Part shown: piece after piece, positions 9,255 to 16,169 of the stretch
Layout of the letters: the number at the start of each line of letters is the position of its first letter
How positions within the stretch are numbered: position 1 is the stretch's first letter
Source of the DNA: Actinomycetota bacterium
Lineage (GTDB): Bacteria; Actinomycetota; Humimicrobiia; Humimicrobiales; Humimicrobiaceae
NCBI GenBank assembly: GCA_016870675.1
Contig: VGAU01000002.1
Span: 1 to 23,345, forward strand
Length of the DNA stretch: 23,345 nucleotides
Reading direction: 5' to 3'
Notes under the pieces: generated by a model
The model's database searches: none
What the model saw: only the letters and a program-made list of their open reading frames with translations
What the model was told of the DNA's origin: nothing
Made by a program: the position numbers and the translations under genes

Positions 9255-10123
9255 TTAATCTCCTCATCAGTTATCATTGTCCCAATTCCACTGTCTGTAA
9301 ATATTTCTACAAGTATTGAATGTTTTTTAGTCCCATTTAATATATGCGCCCTCTCTGAACCTGATTTTAATGCATTTACACATGCCATCACTTTTGGAAT
9401 CATTCCGGAGCTTACCAGTCCTGACTCAATCATCTCCTGACATTGACTTACTGTTAATTTTGATATTAATTTATTTCCATCTTTATCACTTTCCATAATT
9501 CCATCCACATCTGTAAGTAATATCATTTTCTTTGCATTCAGTGAAATTGCAATCTCCGCTGCACAAGTATCAGCATTTATATTATATATATTGCCCAGGC
9601 TGTCCACTCCTAAAGTTGCAATAACCGGAATATAATTGTCATCCAGAATATTATTTAAAAACTCAGAATTAATACTCTCAATATCTCCCACAAATCCCAG
9701 ATCTATAATCTTTCCATCTTTTTTATATTCTTTTTTATGACATTTTATAAAACTCGAGTCATTGCCCGATATGCCAATGGCCATATTACCGTGTTTATTA
9801 AGGAAAGACACTATCTTAGTATTTATGCTTCCAATAAGAACCATTTTTACAATTTCAATAGAATCTTTGTCTGTAATCCTGAGGCCATCTATGAATTCCG
9901 GTTCTATCCCTTTTTCCCTTGAAAGTTCGGAAATCTGCTTACCTCCGCCATGTATTAGAACAACCTTTATTCCCACATATTTCATAAGAATTAAATCATT
10001 CAGGACGCTCTGGATGATGTTATCATTCTCCATCATACTTCCGCCAATTTTTACTACTACTATCTGGTTAAAATATTCTTTTATATAGGGTAGTGATTCC
10101 AGCAATACCTCTACTTTATTCAT
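9251..10123 (-). CDS. argB: Acetylglutamate kinase
   Basis: ArgB phosphorylates N-acetylglutamate with ATP. It belongs to the amino-acid kinase fold: VVVKIGGS (residues 22-29) is the N-terminal nucleotide-binding motif, VLIHGGGKQIS is the substrate-binding glycine loop, and INADTCAAEIA and LLTDVDGI follow as expected. I chose the ATG at 10123 (290 residues, starting MNKVEVLLESLPYI) because it has AGGAGA 7 nt upstream and the family normally begins at this point. An in-frame ATG at 10165 would add 14 residues but lacks a Shine-Dalgarno sequence. Whether it is arginine-inhibited is uncertain: the N-terminal helix typical of inhibited kinases is not evident with this start. Confidence 0.96.
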   Translation of the reverse strand: MNKVEVLLESLPYIKEYFNQIVVVKIGGSMMENDNIIQSVLNDLILMKYVGIKVVLIHGGGKQISELSREKGIEPEFIDGLRITDKDSIEIVKMVLIGSINTKIVSFLNKHGNMAIGISGNDSSFIKCHKKEYKKDGKIIDLGFVGDIESINSEFLNNILDDNYIPVIATLGVDSLGNIYNINADTCAAEIAISLNAKKMILLTDVDGIMESDKDGNKLISKLTVSQCQEMIESGLVSSGMIPKVMACVNALKSGSERAHILNGTKKHSILVEIFTDSGIGTMITDEEIK

Positions 10124-10130
10124 ATATGAT

Positions 10131-10136
10131 TCTCCT
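10131..10136 (-). promoter_or_regulatory. Shine-Dalgarno sequence deciding the argB start
   Basis: On the minus strand AGGAGA lies 7 nt before the ATG at 10123-10121. The more upstream in-frame ATG at 10165 is preceded only by AT-rich sequence, so the internal ATG is the better start. Confidence 0.7.
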
Positions 10137-10182
10137 GTTTTTATTTCTTTCTCATTTATCGCCATATTCTTTATAAATTAAA

Positions 10183-11445
10183 TTACGTCCGGTATAAAGC
10201 ATTAATTTTTATATAATCAAACGACAGGTCTGTGGTCAGTACACTGAATTCCTCTTTACCATAACTTAAGTTCACAGTAAATTTGATTTCTTTTTCTTTC
10301 ATTAGTTTTTCTGTATATTTCCTGTCAAATTCAATTCCCATACCATCTTTTACAATTAAAATATCACCGATATATATGTCTACTTTTTCCGGATCAAAAT
10401 CACAATCAACCGAACCCATAGCTGCATTGATCCTGCCCCAGTTCAGATCTTCTCCGAACATAGCAGCCTTAAATAGATTTGAGTTCGCAATTCCCATAGC
10501 CAGTTTCTTTGCGTCAAATTTACTTTTAGTATTTATTACTCTTATATTAATTAATTTGGTTGCTCCCTCACCATCCAGAATTATTTTCCTTGCAAGATCT
10601 TTCAGCACAAATGACAGTGCATTTTTAAATTTTTTATAATATTTATCCTTCTTATTTTTTATTTCAATACTGCTTTTAGAATTTGCAATAACTATTACCA
10701 TATCATTGGTACTCTGACATCCATCAATGGTTATGCTGTTAAAACTACTGTCAACTTCCTCTAAAAGTATTTCGTCTAGCAATTTTTCTGATATCTTAAT
10801 ATTGGTGACAACAAATGATAGCATGGTGGCCATATTTGGCTCAATCATACCTGAACCCTTTGCAATGCCGCCGATTATAATATCATTGCCACCTTCAACT
10901 TTAATACTTACTGCTATTTCTTTGGTAACAAGGTCAGTGGTCAGTATTGCTTCAGCAGCACTATGACCATCGATATTACTCAATTTAACTGCACATTGTC
11001 TAACACCTTCTTCTATTTTGTCCATTGGCAATTGCTTGCCGATAACCCCTGTTGATGAAACTATTACTTTATCCTTATCAATCCCTAGATACTTACTTGC
11101 TATCTCAATGGTCTTTTTTGCATTTTTATATCCCATCTCTCCGGTGCAGGCATTGGCAATACCGCTGTTGACAACAATAGCCTTAATATTTCTGGTCTTT
11201 TTAAGCTGTTCTTTAGTTACACTAACCGGCGCCGCCAGAAATTTATTGGTGGTAAAAACCCCACTGCAGGTGCTGTCTTCAGGTGTATATATAATACACA
11301 TATCAGGTTTCCCCGAGCCCTTTATACCACAATGGCACGCAGCAGCATAAAACCCCGGAACACTGGTAATAGTCCCATTATTTATGATGTTAAATTCAAT
11401 ATTCTGTTTACTGTAATCTGCATTCACCTTAAAAATTCTCCCCAT
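10183..11445 (-). CDS. argJ: Glutamate N-acetyltransferase / amino-acid acetyltransferase (ArgJ)
   Basis: ArgJ transfers the acetyl group from N-acetylornithine to glutamate, making ornithine and regenerating acetylglutamate (the acetyl cycle). Bifunctional forms also use acetyl-CoA for the first step; the sequence alone does not settle which type this is. The precursor self-cleaves before the threonine of the MATML motif: here GSGMIEPNMATMLSF places that nucleophile at Thr207 of 420, giving alpha and beta chains. The preceding GGIAKGSGM and the N-terminal VPGFYAAACHCGIK fit the family. The ATG at 11445 has no Shine-Dalgarno sequence. A GTG at 11427 has GGGGAG 10 nt upstream and is a real alternative (6 residues shorter). 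It lies 18 bp after argC. No argE or argA is present in the window, as expected for an acetyl-cycle operon. Confidence 0.96.
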   Translation of the reverse strand: MGRIFKVNADYSKQNIEFNIINNGTITSVPGFYAAACHCGIKGSGKPDMCIIYTPEDSTCSGVFTTNKFLAAPVSVTKEQLKKTRNIKAIVVNSGIANACTGEMGYKNAKKTIEIASKYLGIDKDKVIVSSTGVIGKQLPMDKIEEGVRQCAVKLSNIDGHSAAEAILTTDLVTKEIAVSIKVEGGNDIIIGGIAKGSGMIEPNMATMLSFVVTNIKISEKLLDEILLEEVDSSFNSITIDGCQSTNDMVIVIANSKSSIEIKNKKDKYYKKFKNALSFVLKDLARKIILDGEGATKLINIRVINTKSKFDAKKLAMGIANSNLFKAAMFGEDLNWGRINAAMGSVDCDFDPEKVDIYIGDILIVKDGMGIEFDRKYTEKLMKEKEIKFTVNLSYGKEEFSVLTTDLSFDYIKINALYRT

Positions 11446-11463
11446 TATTTAAAATAATTATAT

Positions 11464-12522
11464 TTAAGAAAATATTCCATTAAACTGTAAGCCTTCTTTT
11501 TCATCAAAACCCATCATTATATTCATATTCTGAACCGCCTGTCCTGCAGCGCCTTTCAACAGGTTATCAATTACACTGAATATTTTTAATGTGTCCGTCC
11601 TAACATCCAGGCAAAAACCTATAAGGCACATATTGGTGCCCACCACATCTTTAAGCTGGGGTATTCTTTTACCCATAAATTTTACAAAAGGTGAACATTT
11701 GTAAAAATTTTCAAACAAACTGCATATTTGCTCTTCAGTTTTTTCTTCCCCAAGTTTACAGTAAATTGATGTAAAGATACCCCTGGTCATAGGCAGAAGA
11801 TGAGGGGTAAAGCTTACCCTATATTTCTTACCGCCAATATTTTCAATCTCCTGCTCTATTTCTCCGGTATGCCTGTGTCCTTCAGCCGAATAAGCATAAA
11901 AATTATTATTCAGGCTGCCAAACAAATATTCATCTTTTAATTTCCTTCCTGCACCGCTAACTCCTGATTTTGAATCAATATTAATATCCTTTATCTTGAT
12001 ATTGCTTTTTAGTACCGGAGCAAGTCCCAGCAAAATAGATACCGGATAGCAACCAGGATTGGCAATATATTTACTTTTCTTTATTTTATCTTTGTTTATT
12101 TCCGTAAGACCGTAAACAAAATCAGAAAGTTTTTCCTTTAAAATATGCTCGGTCCCGTACCAGTATTTATAATCATCAGAGCTCTTCAACCTGAAATCAG
12201 AACCCACATCTATAATCTTAAATTTATAATTACCGTATATACACTTTAAAAATTCCATTGATTTTAAAGGCGGAAGACATAAAAATATCAGATCGATTTT
12301 TTCCAGATTGCCTTTTTCAGGTTGGCAAGTAAAAGCTAACTTCATATCTCCATTATCCTGATATGACGGAAATACCTCGCTTACAAGTAAATTTTTATAG
12401 ATCCTGGAGGTCGCAAAACTTATTTCAACATATTTATGCCTGCTCAGTATTTTTACCAGTTCCATTCCTGTAAATCCGGATCCTCCGATAATACCTACTT
12501 TAATATTTTTATTCATAATCAT
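11464..12522 (-). CDS. argC: N-acetyl-gamma-glutamyl-phosphate reductase
   Basis: ArgC reduces N-acetylglutamyl phosphate with NADPH to the semialdehyde. The 352-residue protein has the Rossmann motif GIIGGSGFTG (residues 10-19) and the catalytic Cys158 in IANPGCYPVS. The later GHRHTGEIEQ segment carries the conserved His region of type 1 ArgC. It is the first gene of the arg operon. An AAAGGA Shine-Dalgarno lies 6 nt before the ATG at 12522; an ATG two codons downstream (12516) is less well placed. The upstream promoter and palindrome suggest ArgR control of the whole argCJBDFRGH transcript. Confidence 0.97.
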   Translation of the reverse strand: MIMNKNIKVGIIGGSGFTGMELVKILSRHKYVEISFATSRIYKNLLVSEVFPSYQDNGDMKLAFTCQPEKGNLEKIDLIFLCLPPLKSMEFLKCIYGNYKFKIIDVGSDFRLKSSDDYKYWYGTEHILKEKLSDFVYGLTEINKDKIKKSKYIANPGCYPVSILLGLAPVLKSNIKIKDINIDSKSGVSGAGRKLKDEYLFGSLNNNFYAYSAEGHRHTGEIEQEIENIGGKKYRVSFTPHLLPMTRGIFTSIYCKLGEEKTEEQICSLFENFYKCSPFVKFMGKRIPQLKDVVGTNMCLIGFCLDVRTDTLKIFSVIDNLLKGAAGQAVQNMNIMMGFDEKEGLQFNGIFS

Positions 12523-12543
12523 ACCTATTCCTTTAAATTACAT

Positions 12544-12572
12544 ATTATACACATAAAATAAATATTATGCAA
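12544..12572 (-). promoter_or_regulatory. Probable sigma-70/SigA promoter of the arg operon
   Basis: On the minus strand TTGCAT (12572-12567) is followed after exactly 17 bp by a perfect TATAAT (12549-12544). The predicted start would be near 12537, giving a leader of about 15 nt that holds the AAAGGA ribosome-binding site of argC. The -35 box matches only TTG of TTGACA, as expected for a regulated promoter. Confidence 0.65.
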
Positions 12573-12583
12573 TATTTATTTTA
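12554..12583. promoter_or_regulatory. 30-bp palindrome over the argC promoter (candidate ArgR operator)
   Basis: Perfect 13-bp arms TAAAATAAATATT and AATATTTATTTTA flank a 4-bp centre ATGC. The element covers the -35 box and most of the spacer, ending 4 bp before the -10 box, which is ideal for repression. The arm core AATAAATATT resembles the AATAAAAATK core of the Bacillus ARG box (CATGAATAAAAATKCAAKT), though the flanks match poorly. ArgR binding is inferred from position and the presence of argR in the operon. Confidence 0.55.
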
Positions 12584-12633
12584 AAAAGTTTTTTCAGGTA
12601 TCAGAAAAATACTTCCATACTATTTATTGCAGA

Positions 12634-12656
12634 ATGAATAAAATCCGGGATTATTC
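12634..12656. promoter_or_regulatory. Possible distal ARG-box half-site
   Basis: ATGAATAAAA (12634-12643) equals the first ten bases after the initial C of the Bacillus ARG-box consensus. GAATAA (12636-12641) and TTATTC (12651-12656) form an inverted pair across a 9-bp centre. It lies about 112 bp upstream of argC. AT-rich chance similarity cannot be excluded. Confidence 0.25.
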
Positions 12657-12726
12657 TTTAGTGCAGTTTCTATTCTTATAATACAGCAGCCAATCATCAT
12701 TAAAAAAAAGAGTCTTCTAATATGCA

Positions 12727-13590
12727 CTACGCAATAAATCTGGCATATATATCTCCACTGAAAGCAGTCTTATAAGGTATGGATAAAAGGACATTACATA
12801 TTTTGCTGTCATTAACCCATTCTGGCAAAGCAAAGACCATCGACTCGCCAAATGAGTAATTAAATTGAACGTTTCCAATAGTGGCAAGATGTTTTATAGA
12901 TTTTACGGCCAGGTTAATAAGTTTTGGAGTAGGAGTAAATTCAAAAGAAATCACTTTAACCGGTTGGGACAGGCCCTTAATAACCTGATACTCAAATCCC
13001 TCGACATCTATCTTGCATACTGTTGGGCTTCCATATTTTTCAATTAATCTGTCCAAAGTAATAATCGGAACTGAAACATTTTTATGCCATTGGAAAGCTG
13101 AAGTAGATGTAAAAAACATGTCACTATCTCTGACACAATCTATCCATTCCTTAGACATGGATGAAACAGTATGTGAATTACTTAGTATTAAGTTTCCTTC
13201 ACCTTCTCTTGCTCCTAATGCCTTATGAACTAAAAATACCTTATCGTTATTCCCGTATTTTTTTAGCAATTTCTGCATACAAATATTTTGGGGTTCAACA
13301 GCTACTACAGTGGCTCCAAGTTTAAGAAAAACACTAGTTCTATTGCCGATATTAGCGCCTATATCAAAACACAAATCGCCTTCATTAACAAATTGAGAGT
13401 AAAATCTTAACAACTTTCGTCTGCTCAGGACATTTGATATGACTAAAACTGTAACATACACAATATTATATAATCTAAAAAACCTGAGTAATTTAACAAA
13501 ATTAATTAATGCTTTTATAGGTATCAAACCCGATTTAGTACAACTTGCCTTACTGTCATTTCTTATTTTAATTTTTCTAATATAATTCAT
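12727..13590 (-). CDS. FkbM-family SAM-dependent methyltransferase
   Basis: This 287-residue protein has the Rossmann methyltransferase motif I (CFDIGANIGNRTSVFLKLG, from residue 74), the acidic motif II (VAVEPQ, 96-101), and the FkbM hallmark KIDVEGFEYQVIKGL (193-207). FkbM enzymes O-methylate sugars, polyketides or other hydroxyls; the substrate here is unknown, and no glycosyltransferase or polysaccharide cluster is nearby. Residues ~38-55 (FRLYNIVYVTVLVISNVL) are hydrophobic and may anchor the protein at the membrane. The ATG at 13590 lacks a Shine-Dalgarno sequence. It stands alone between the efflux/two-component block and the arg operon with ~200 bp of non-coding DNA on each side, which suggests separate acquisition. 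A weak TTGCTG-17-TATTTT promoter candidate precedes it. Confidence 0.87.
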   Translation of the reverse strand: MNYIRKIKIRNDSKASCTKSGLIPIKALINFVKLLRFFRLYNIVYVTVLVISNVLSRRKLLRFYSQFVNEGDLCFDIGANIGNRTSVFLKLGATVVAVEPQNICMQKLLKKYGNNDKVFLVHKALGAREGEGNLILSNSHTVSSMSKEWIDCVRDSDMFFTSTSAFQWHKNVSVPIITLDRLIEKYGSPTVCKIDVEGFEYQVIKGLSQPVKVISFEFTPTPKLINLAVKSIKHLATIGNVQFNYSFGESMVFALPEWVNDSKICNVLLSIPYKTAFSGDIYARFIA

Positions 13591-13796
13591 AAAATAACTT
13601 TTTATTTAAAATATTCTACTTTTCTTAAGTCAGCAATCTGCTAAACAGCAAGGAAAACAAAATTATCAATATTATCAGTAATTATTTGGAATTGCATAAC
13701 AATTAAAATATTCGTACCATCGCTTTTAAGGAACATTATTAAATATAAAAAGAGTAATTATTATAACTTTTTTTATAAAATATTTCTAACAATATT

Positions 13797-14126
13797 TCAT
13801 TTGAAATCTACACCACTATCGTAAACATTCAATTCCATTTCCATACTCTTATTTTCCCTATCCTCGAATCTCTTGAACTTTACTCTATCCTGTGGGAAAC
13901 CTTCCCTAAATCTTCCTAAGGCTAAAGTCCCCAGACTGCATAAGCCGGTTATAACCACCAGCACAGTTAAAACTATTGCCAATATTTTTGACCACTTGTA
14001 TTTTTTAATCCCAAATATAACCCATATTGCTATAGCAATAACTAGCAGCCTTATAGCCATATAGGGTAAATACCTTAACAATCCAAAAATAAGAAAAAAT
14101 CCACCTGGCCTTATAATTGGCTGCAT
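13797..14126 (-). CDS. Hypothetical small membrane protein with two predicted helices
   Basis: I do not recognise this 109-residue protein. It has two clear hydrophobic segments, around residues 20-40 (LPYMAIRLLVIAIAIWVIFG) and 46-70 (ending VVITGLCSLGTLAL), joined by a short basic loop (KKYKWSK). A polar, charged C-terminal tail of ~38 residues follows (FREGFPQDRVKFKRFEDREN...). By the positive-inside rule the basic loop should be cytoplasmic, putting both termini outside. A strong AAAGGAGG Shine-Dalgarno sits 5 nt before the ATG, good evidence that it is translated. It lies 88 bp after the histidine kinase on the same strand, so it may be the last gene of the efflux/two-component module or have its own AT-rich promoter. 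An accessory or sensing role is only a guess from context. Confidence 0.72.
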   Translation of the reverse strand: MQPIIRPGGFFLIFGLLRYLPYMAIRLLVIAIAIWVIFGIKKYKWSKILAIVLTVLVVITGLCSLGTLALGRFREGFPQDRVKFKRFEDRENKSMEMELNVYDSGVDFK

Positions 14127-14214
14127 AAAAGCCTCCTTTGTAAAATTTATAATACTTTATTATATAATCAAAAAATGAAGATAAACTGGAGATTTAAAAA
14201 TACCTGGTAGATTT

Positions 14215-14787
14215 TTATTTTTCGATAAATAGGGGTAAGTATACCTTAAAGGTTATTTCTTTTTTATCTTTATTATAACCCACTTTTATACTGCCATTAT
14301 GATTTTCTACAATCTTTTTGCTTATAGAAAGGCCCAGGCCAAAACCCTTCTTATCAGTTATGGCAGAAGTCTTGTAGAACCTGTCAAAAATATAGGGCAG
14401 GTCTTCTTCCTTTATGATTTCACTTATATTAGTAATATCAAGAATCAACAGTTTGTTATACTTATCATTGTTTAAACTAATTTCTATTTCTTTTTTAGGA
14501 GTGCTGTATTTTACAGCATTGTCTATAAGATTAAATAAAACTTGCTCTATATGCATTTTATTTCCCAGAATCTCAAAATCTCCATTAAAGCTTGCTTTCA
14601 ACTTTAGGTTTTTAGAACTAATCTGATTTTTAAATAACTTAAGCATTTTTTCCAAAATTCTTTTTATATTAATTTGACTTAAATTGGCCCTATTGCCATT
14701 TTCTTCAAGTTCTGACAGGGTTAGTAATTCCTCAGTAATTTTAGACAGCCTCATAATTTCGCTATCTACTAATTCTATGGTTTCCAT
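14215..14787 (-). CDS. Sensor histidine kinase, 3' fragment: rest of dimerisation domain plus ATPase domain
   Basis: This is the C-terminal half of a histidine kinase separated from its 5' half by a frameshift at 14870-14875. Its frame is open upstream of this ATG to the H-box: the residues ELNTPFTIIKTKIDVLKQKK follow directly where the histidine should be. The HATPase domain shows an N-box (HIEQVLFNLIDNAVKYS), a diverged G1 region (DITNISEII, lacking the usual DxGxG), an F-box (IFDRFYK) and a clear G2 box (GFGLGLSISKKI). If translated alone from 14787 it would lack the phospho-accepting histidine. There is no good Shine-Dalgarno for that ATG, so independent expression is doubtful. With the frame restored, the kinase would be 391 residues from the GTG (388 from the TTG). 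Confidence 0.8.
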   Translation of the reverse strand: METIELVDSEIMRLSKITEELLTLSELEENGNRANLSQINIKRILEKMLKLFKNQISSKNLKLKASFNGDFEILGNKMHIEQVLFNLIDNAVKYSTPKKEIEISLNNDKYNKLLILDITNISEIIKEEDLPYIFDRFYKTSAITDKKGFGLGLSISKKIVENHNGSIKVGYNKDKKEITFKVYLPLFIEK

Positions 14788-14861
14788 ATATTCCTTTTTA
14801 TTAATGCTTTTTTTCTGTTTTAATACATCAATTTTTGTCTTTATTATTGTAAAGGGGGTAT

Positions 14862-15383
14862 TTAGTTCATGTGTGAAGCGTTCTGGATAAATTGTTTTTG
14901 CTTTTTAAAAGACGCTTCAATTTTATCCAGCATATTATCAAAAGTTTTCGCCATATCTGAAATAGCGTCCTTCCCCTTAAGGTTCAACCTCAAATGCAGT
15001 CTTTTGTCATCTATCTCTTTTACATTTCTTGTTATAAATTCAACCTGGCCAAGCATTCTTCTAAGAACTAAGAAACCACCTGAAGCCGAAATAATTATAA
15101 TTACCAACACACCTCCGGTAATTGTAAAAAACATTCTCATAAATAGTCCAGGAGGTAGTATAGTTAGTTGTGGTGGTCCGAAAGGGCCAGATTTATTTAG
15201 TTCTCTTAATCTTTCAATAAATACCTGATCCAATCCAGGATGTTCATTTAAAGCAATTATATATCTTTCTCCCCTGAGATTATAACTATAGACAAAAAAG
15301 ATCAAAAACCCATAAAGGATGAATGAAATTAATATAATGGCTCCAAACCATAGCAGTATTTTACTTTTAAGTGATAATTTCAA
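14862..15383 (-). CDS. Sensor histidine kinase, 5' fragment: membrane sensor, HAMP, truncated at the H-box
   Basis: This is the sensing half of a two-component kinase partnered with the response regulator 28-37 bp upstream. Counting from the GTG at 15392, transmembrane helix 1 is at residues ~11-35, a short extracytoplasmic loop (~36-86) contains Gly/Pro-rich GPFGPPQLTILPPG, helix 2 is at ~88-110, and HAMP is at ~111-165. The H-box begins QFIQNASH, then two wrong residues and a stop. I prefer a TTG start at 15383, because AGGTGG lies 5 nt before it; the GTG at 15392 falls inside that Shine-Dalgarno sequence. The ligand is unknown. The loop is too small for a PAS or Cache domain, a design often seen in kinases that sense through the membrane or a partner transporter. 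Confidence 0.78.
   Translation of the reverse strand: MKLSLKSKILLWFGAIILISFILYGFLIFFVYSYNLRGERYIIALNEHPGLDQVFIERLRELNKSGPFGPPQLTILPPGLFMRMFFTITGGVLVIIIISASGGFLVLRRMLGQVEFITRNVKEIDDKRLHLRLNLKGKDAISDMAKTFDNMLDKIEASFKKQKQFIQNASHMN
14870..14875 (-). other. 2-bp frameshift site in the histidine kinase H-box
   Basis: The minus strand reads GCT TCA CAC ATG AAC TAA. Removing one CA from the CACACA run gives GCT TCA CAT GAA CTA AAT ACC, that is A-S-H-E-L-N-T, a textbook H-box, and joins the two fragments in one frame. The lesion is therefore an extra CA, in the codon of the phosphorylated histidine. It may be a real mutation, slippage, or an assembly error. Confidence 0.85.
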
Positions 15384-15420
15384 ATATACCACCTATTTTT
15401 AACTTTTTTTAAGTTCTGAA

Positions 15421-16089
15421 TTATTCGTCATCTAAAATCCTATAACCTGACCCATAGACAGTTTTTATAAGCCTGCCGGATTTACCTAATTTCTTTCTAA
15501 GATTTTTAATATGGGTATCTACTATATTAGTAAAAATATCTACATTCCTATCCCAGGCATGTTCAAGTATTTGATTCCGGCTGACAAGCTGTCCTTTATG
15601 TCTTAAAAGATATTCTAAAATCATAAACTCTTTCTTTGTGAGTTTAATCTCCACGGAACCTGCAAATACCTGCTCCCTGTCCAGGTCCAATTTTAAATCA
15701 AATGAGCCCAGAATATTATCTTTATTTTTTGAAGATCTTCTAAGCAAAGCTCTTATTCTTGCAAGAAGTTCGGAAAATTCAAATGGTTTGGTAAGGTAAT
15801 CATCGGCCCCACAATTTAATCCTTCCACAATGTTTCCTATCTGCTTTTTAGCTGTGAGCATTAAGACAAAGCTTTTTATTTTCTCTTTTCTTATTCTTCT
15901 GCATAAATCTTCCCCGGAAGTATCAGGCAGAATCAGATCTAAAATAATGACATCATAATTATAATCTTCGACTAGATGATAGCCATCCTCTCCAGTATAT
16001 GCTACATCTACCATATATTTATGCTGTTCAAGACCCAGCTTAAGGTTGTCTGCTACCAACTTTTCATCTTCAATTACCAGTATTTTCAT
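15421..16089 (-). CDS. OmpR/PhoB-family response regulator
   Basis: This is a transcription regulator activated by phosphorylation from the adjacent histidine kinase. The receiver domain (residues 1-~118) has the acidic pocket Glu7/Asp8, phospho-acceptor Asp51 (VIILDLILPD), Thr79 and Lys101 (YLTKPF). The C-terminal winged-helix domain (~128-222) includes LTKKEFMILEYLLRHKGQLVSRNQILEHAWD and VDTHIKNLRKKLG, typical of OmpR-type DNA-binding domains. All key residues are intact, in contrast to the broken kinase next door. It follows the permease gene by 80 bp and precedes the kinase by 28-37 bp. The likely target is the transporter operon upstream, as for BceRS- or CusRS-like systems, but no operator was identified. 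No strong Shine-Dalgarno sequence is visible. Confidence 0.95.
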   Translation of the reverse strand: MKILVIEDEKLVADNLKLGLEQHKYMVDVAYTGEDGYHLVEDYNYDVIILDLILPDTSGEDLCRRIRKEKIKSFVLMLTAKKQIGNIVEGLNCGADDYLTKPFEFSELLARIRALLRRSSKNKDNILGSFDLKLDLDREQVFAGSVEIKLTKKEFMILEYLLRHKGQLVSRNQILEHAWDRNVDIFTNIVDTHIKNLRKKLGKSGRLIKTVYGSGYRILDDE

Positions 16090-16169
16090 TTTTAGAACAA
16101 TTTCTATTTCTTATAATTATTATGATTATTCTATACGTTTAAAGAATAAAAATAAATTTACGTTAAAAA

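Noticed and set aside
10124..10165. N-terminal extension of ArgB from the ATG at 10165
   Set aside because: No Shine-Dalgarno sequence and the added 14 residues are not typical; AGGAGA supports the start at 10123.
12690..12726. Possible terminator after the FkbM gene (T8 run on the minus strand)
   Set aside because: The T run is preceded only by a very weak AAG/CTT stem with a 3-nt loop; no stable hairpin.
13770..13799. AAATATT/AATATTT hairpin just after the small membrane protein gene
   Set aside because: The 7-bp stem is pure A-T and the following sequence is not a clean U tract; too weak to call a terminator.
14195..14220. Inverted repeat around the kinase stop codon
   Set aside because: Pairing requires a 2-nt bulge and a 3-bp GC-poor core; not convincing.
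14862..14880. Programmed -1 ribosomal frameshift as the explanation of the split kinase
   Set aside because: A -1 slip would join the frames with one extra residue (S-H-H-E), but the site UCA CAC A is not a slippery heptamer and no downstream stimulatory hairpin is evident; simple CA duplication fits better.
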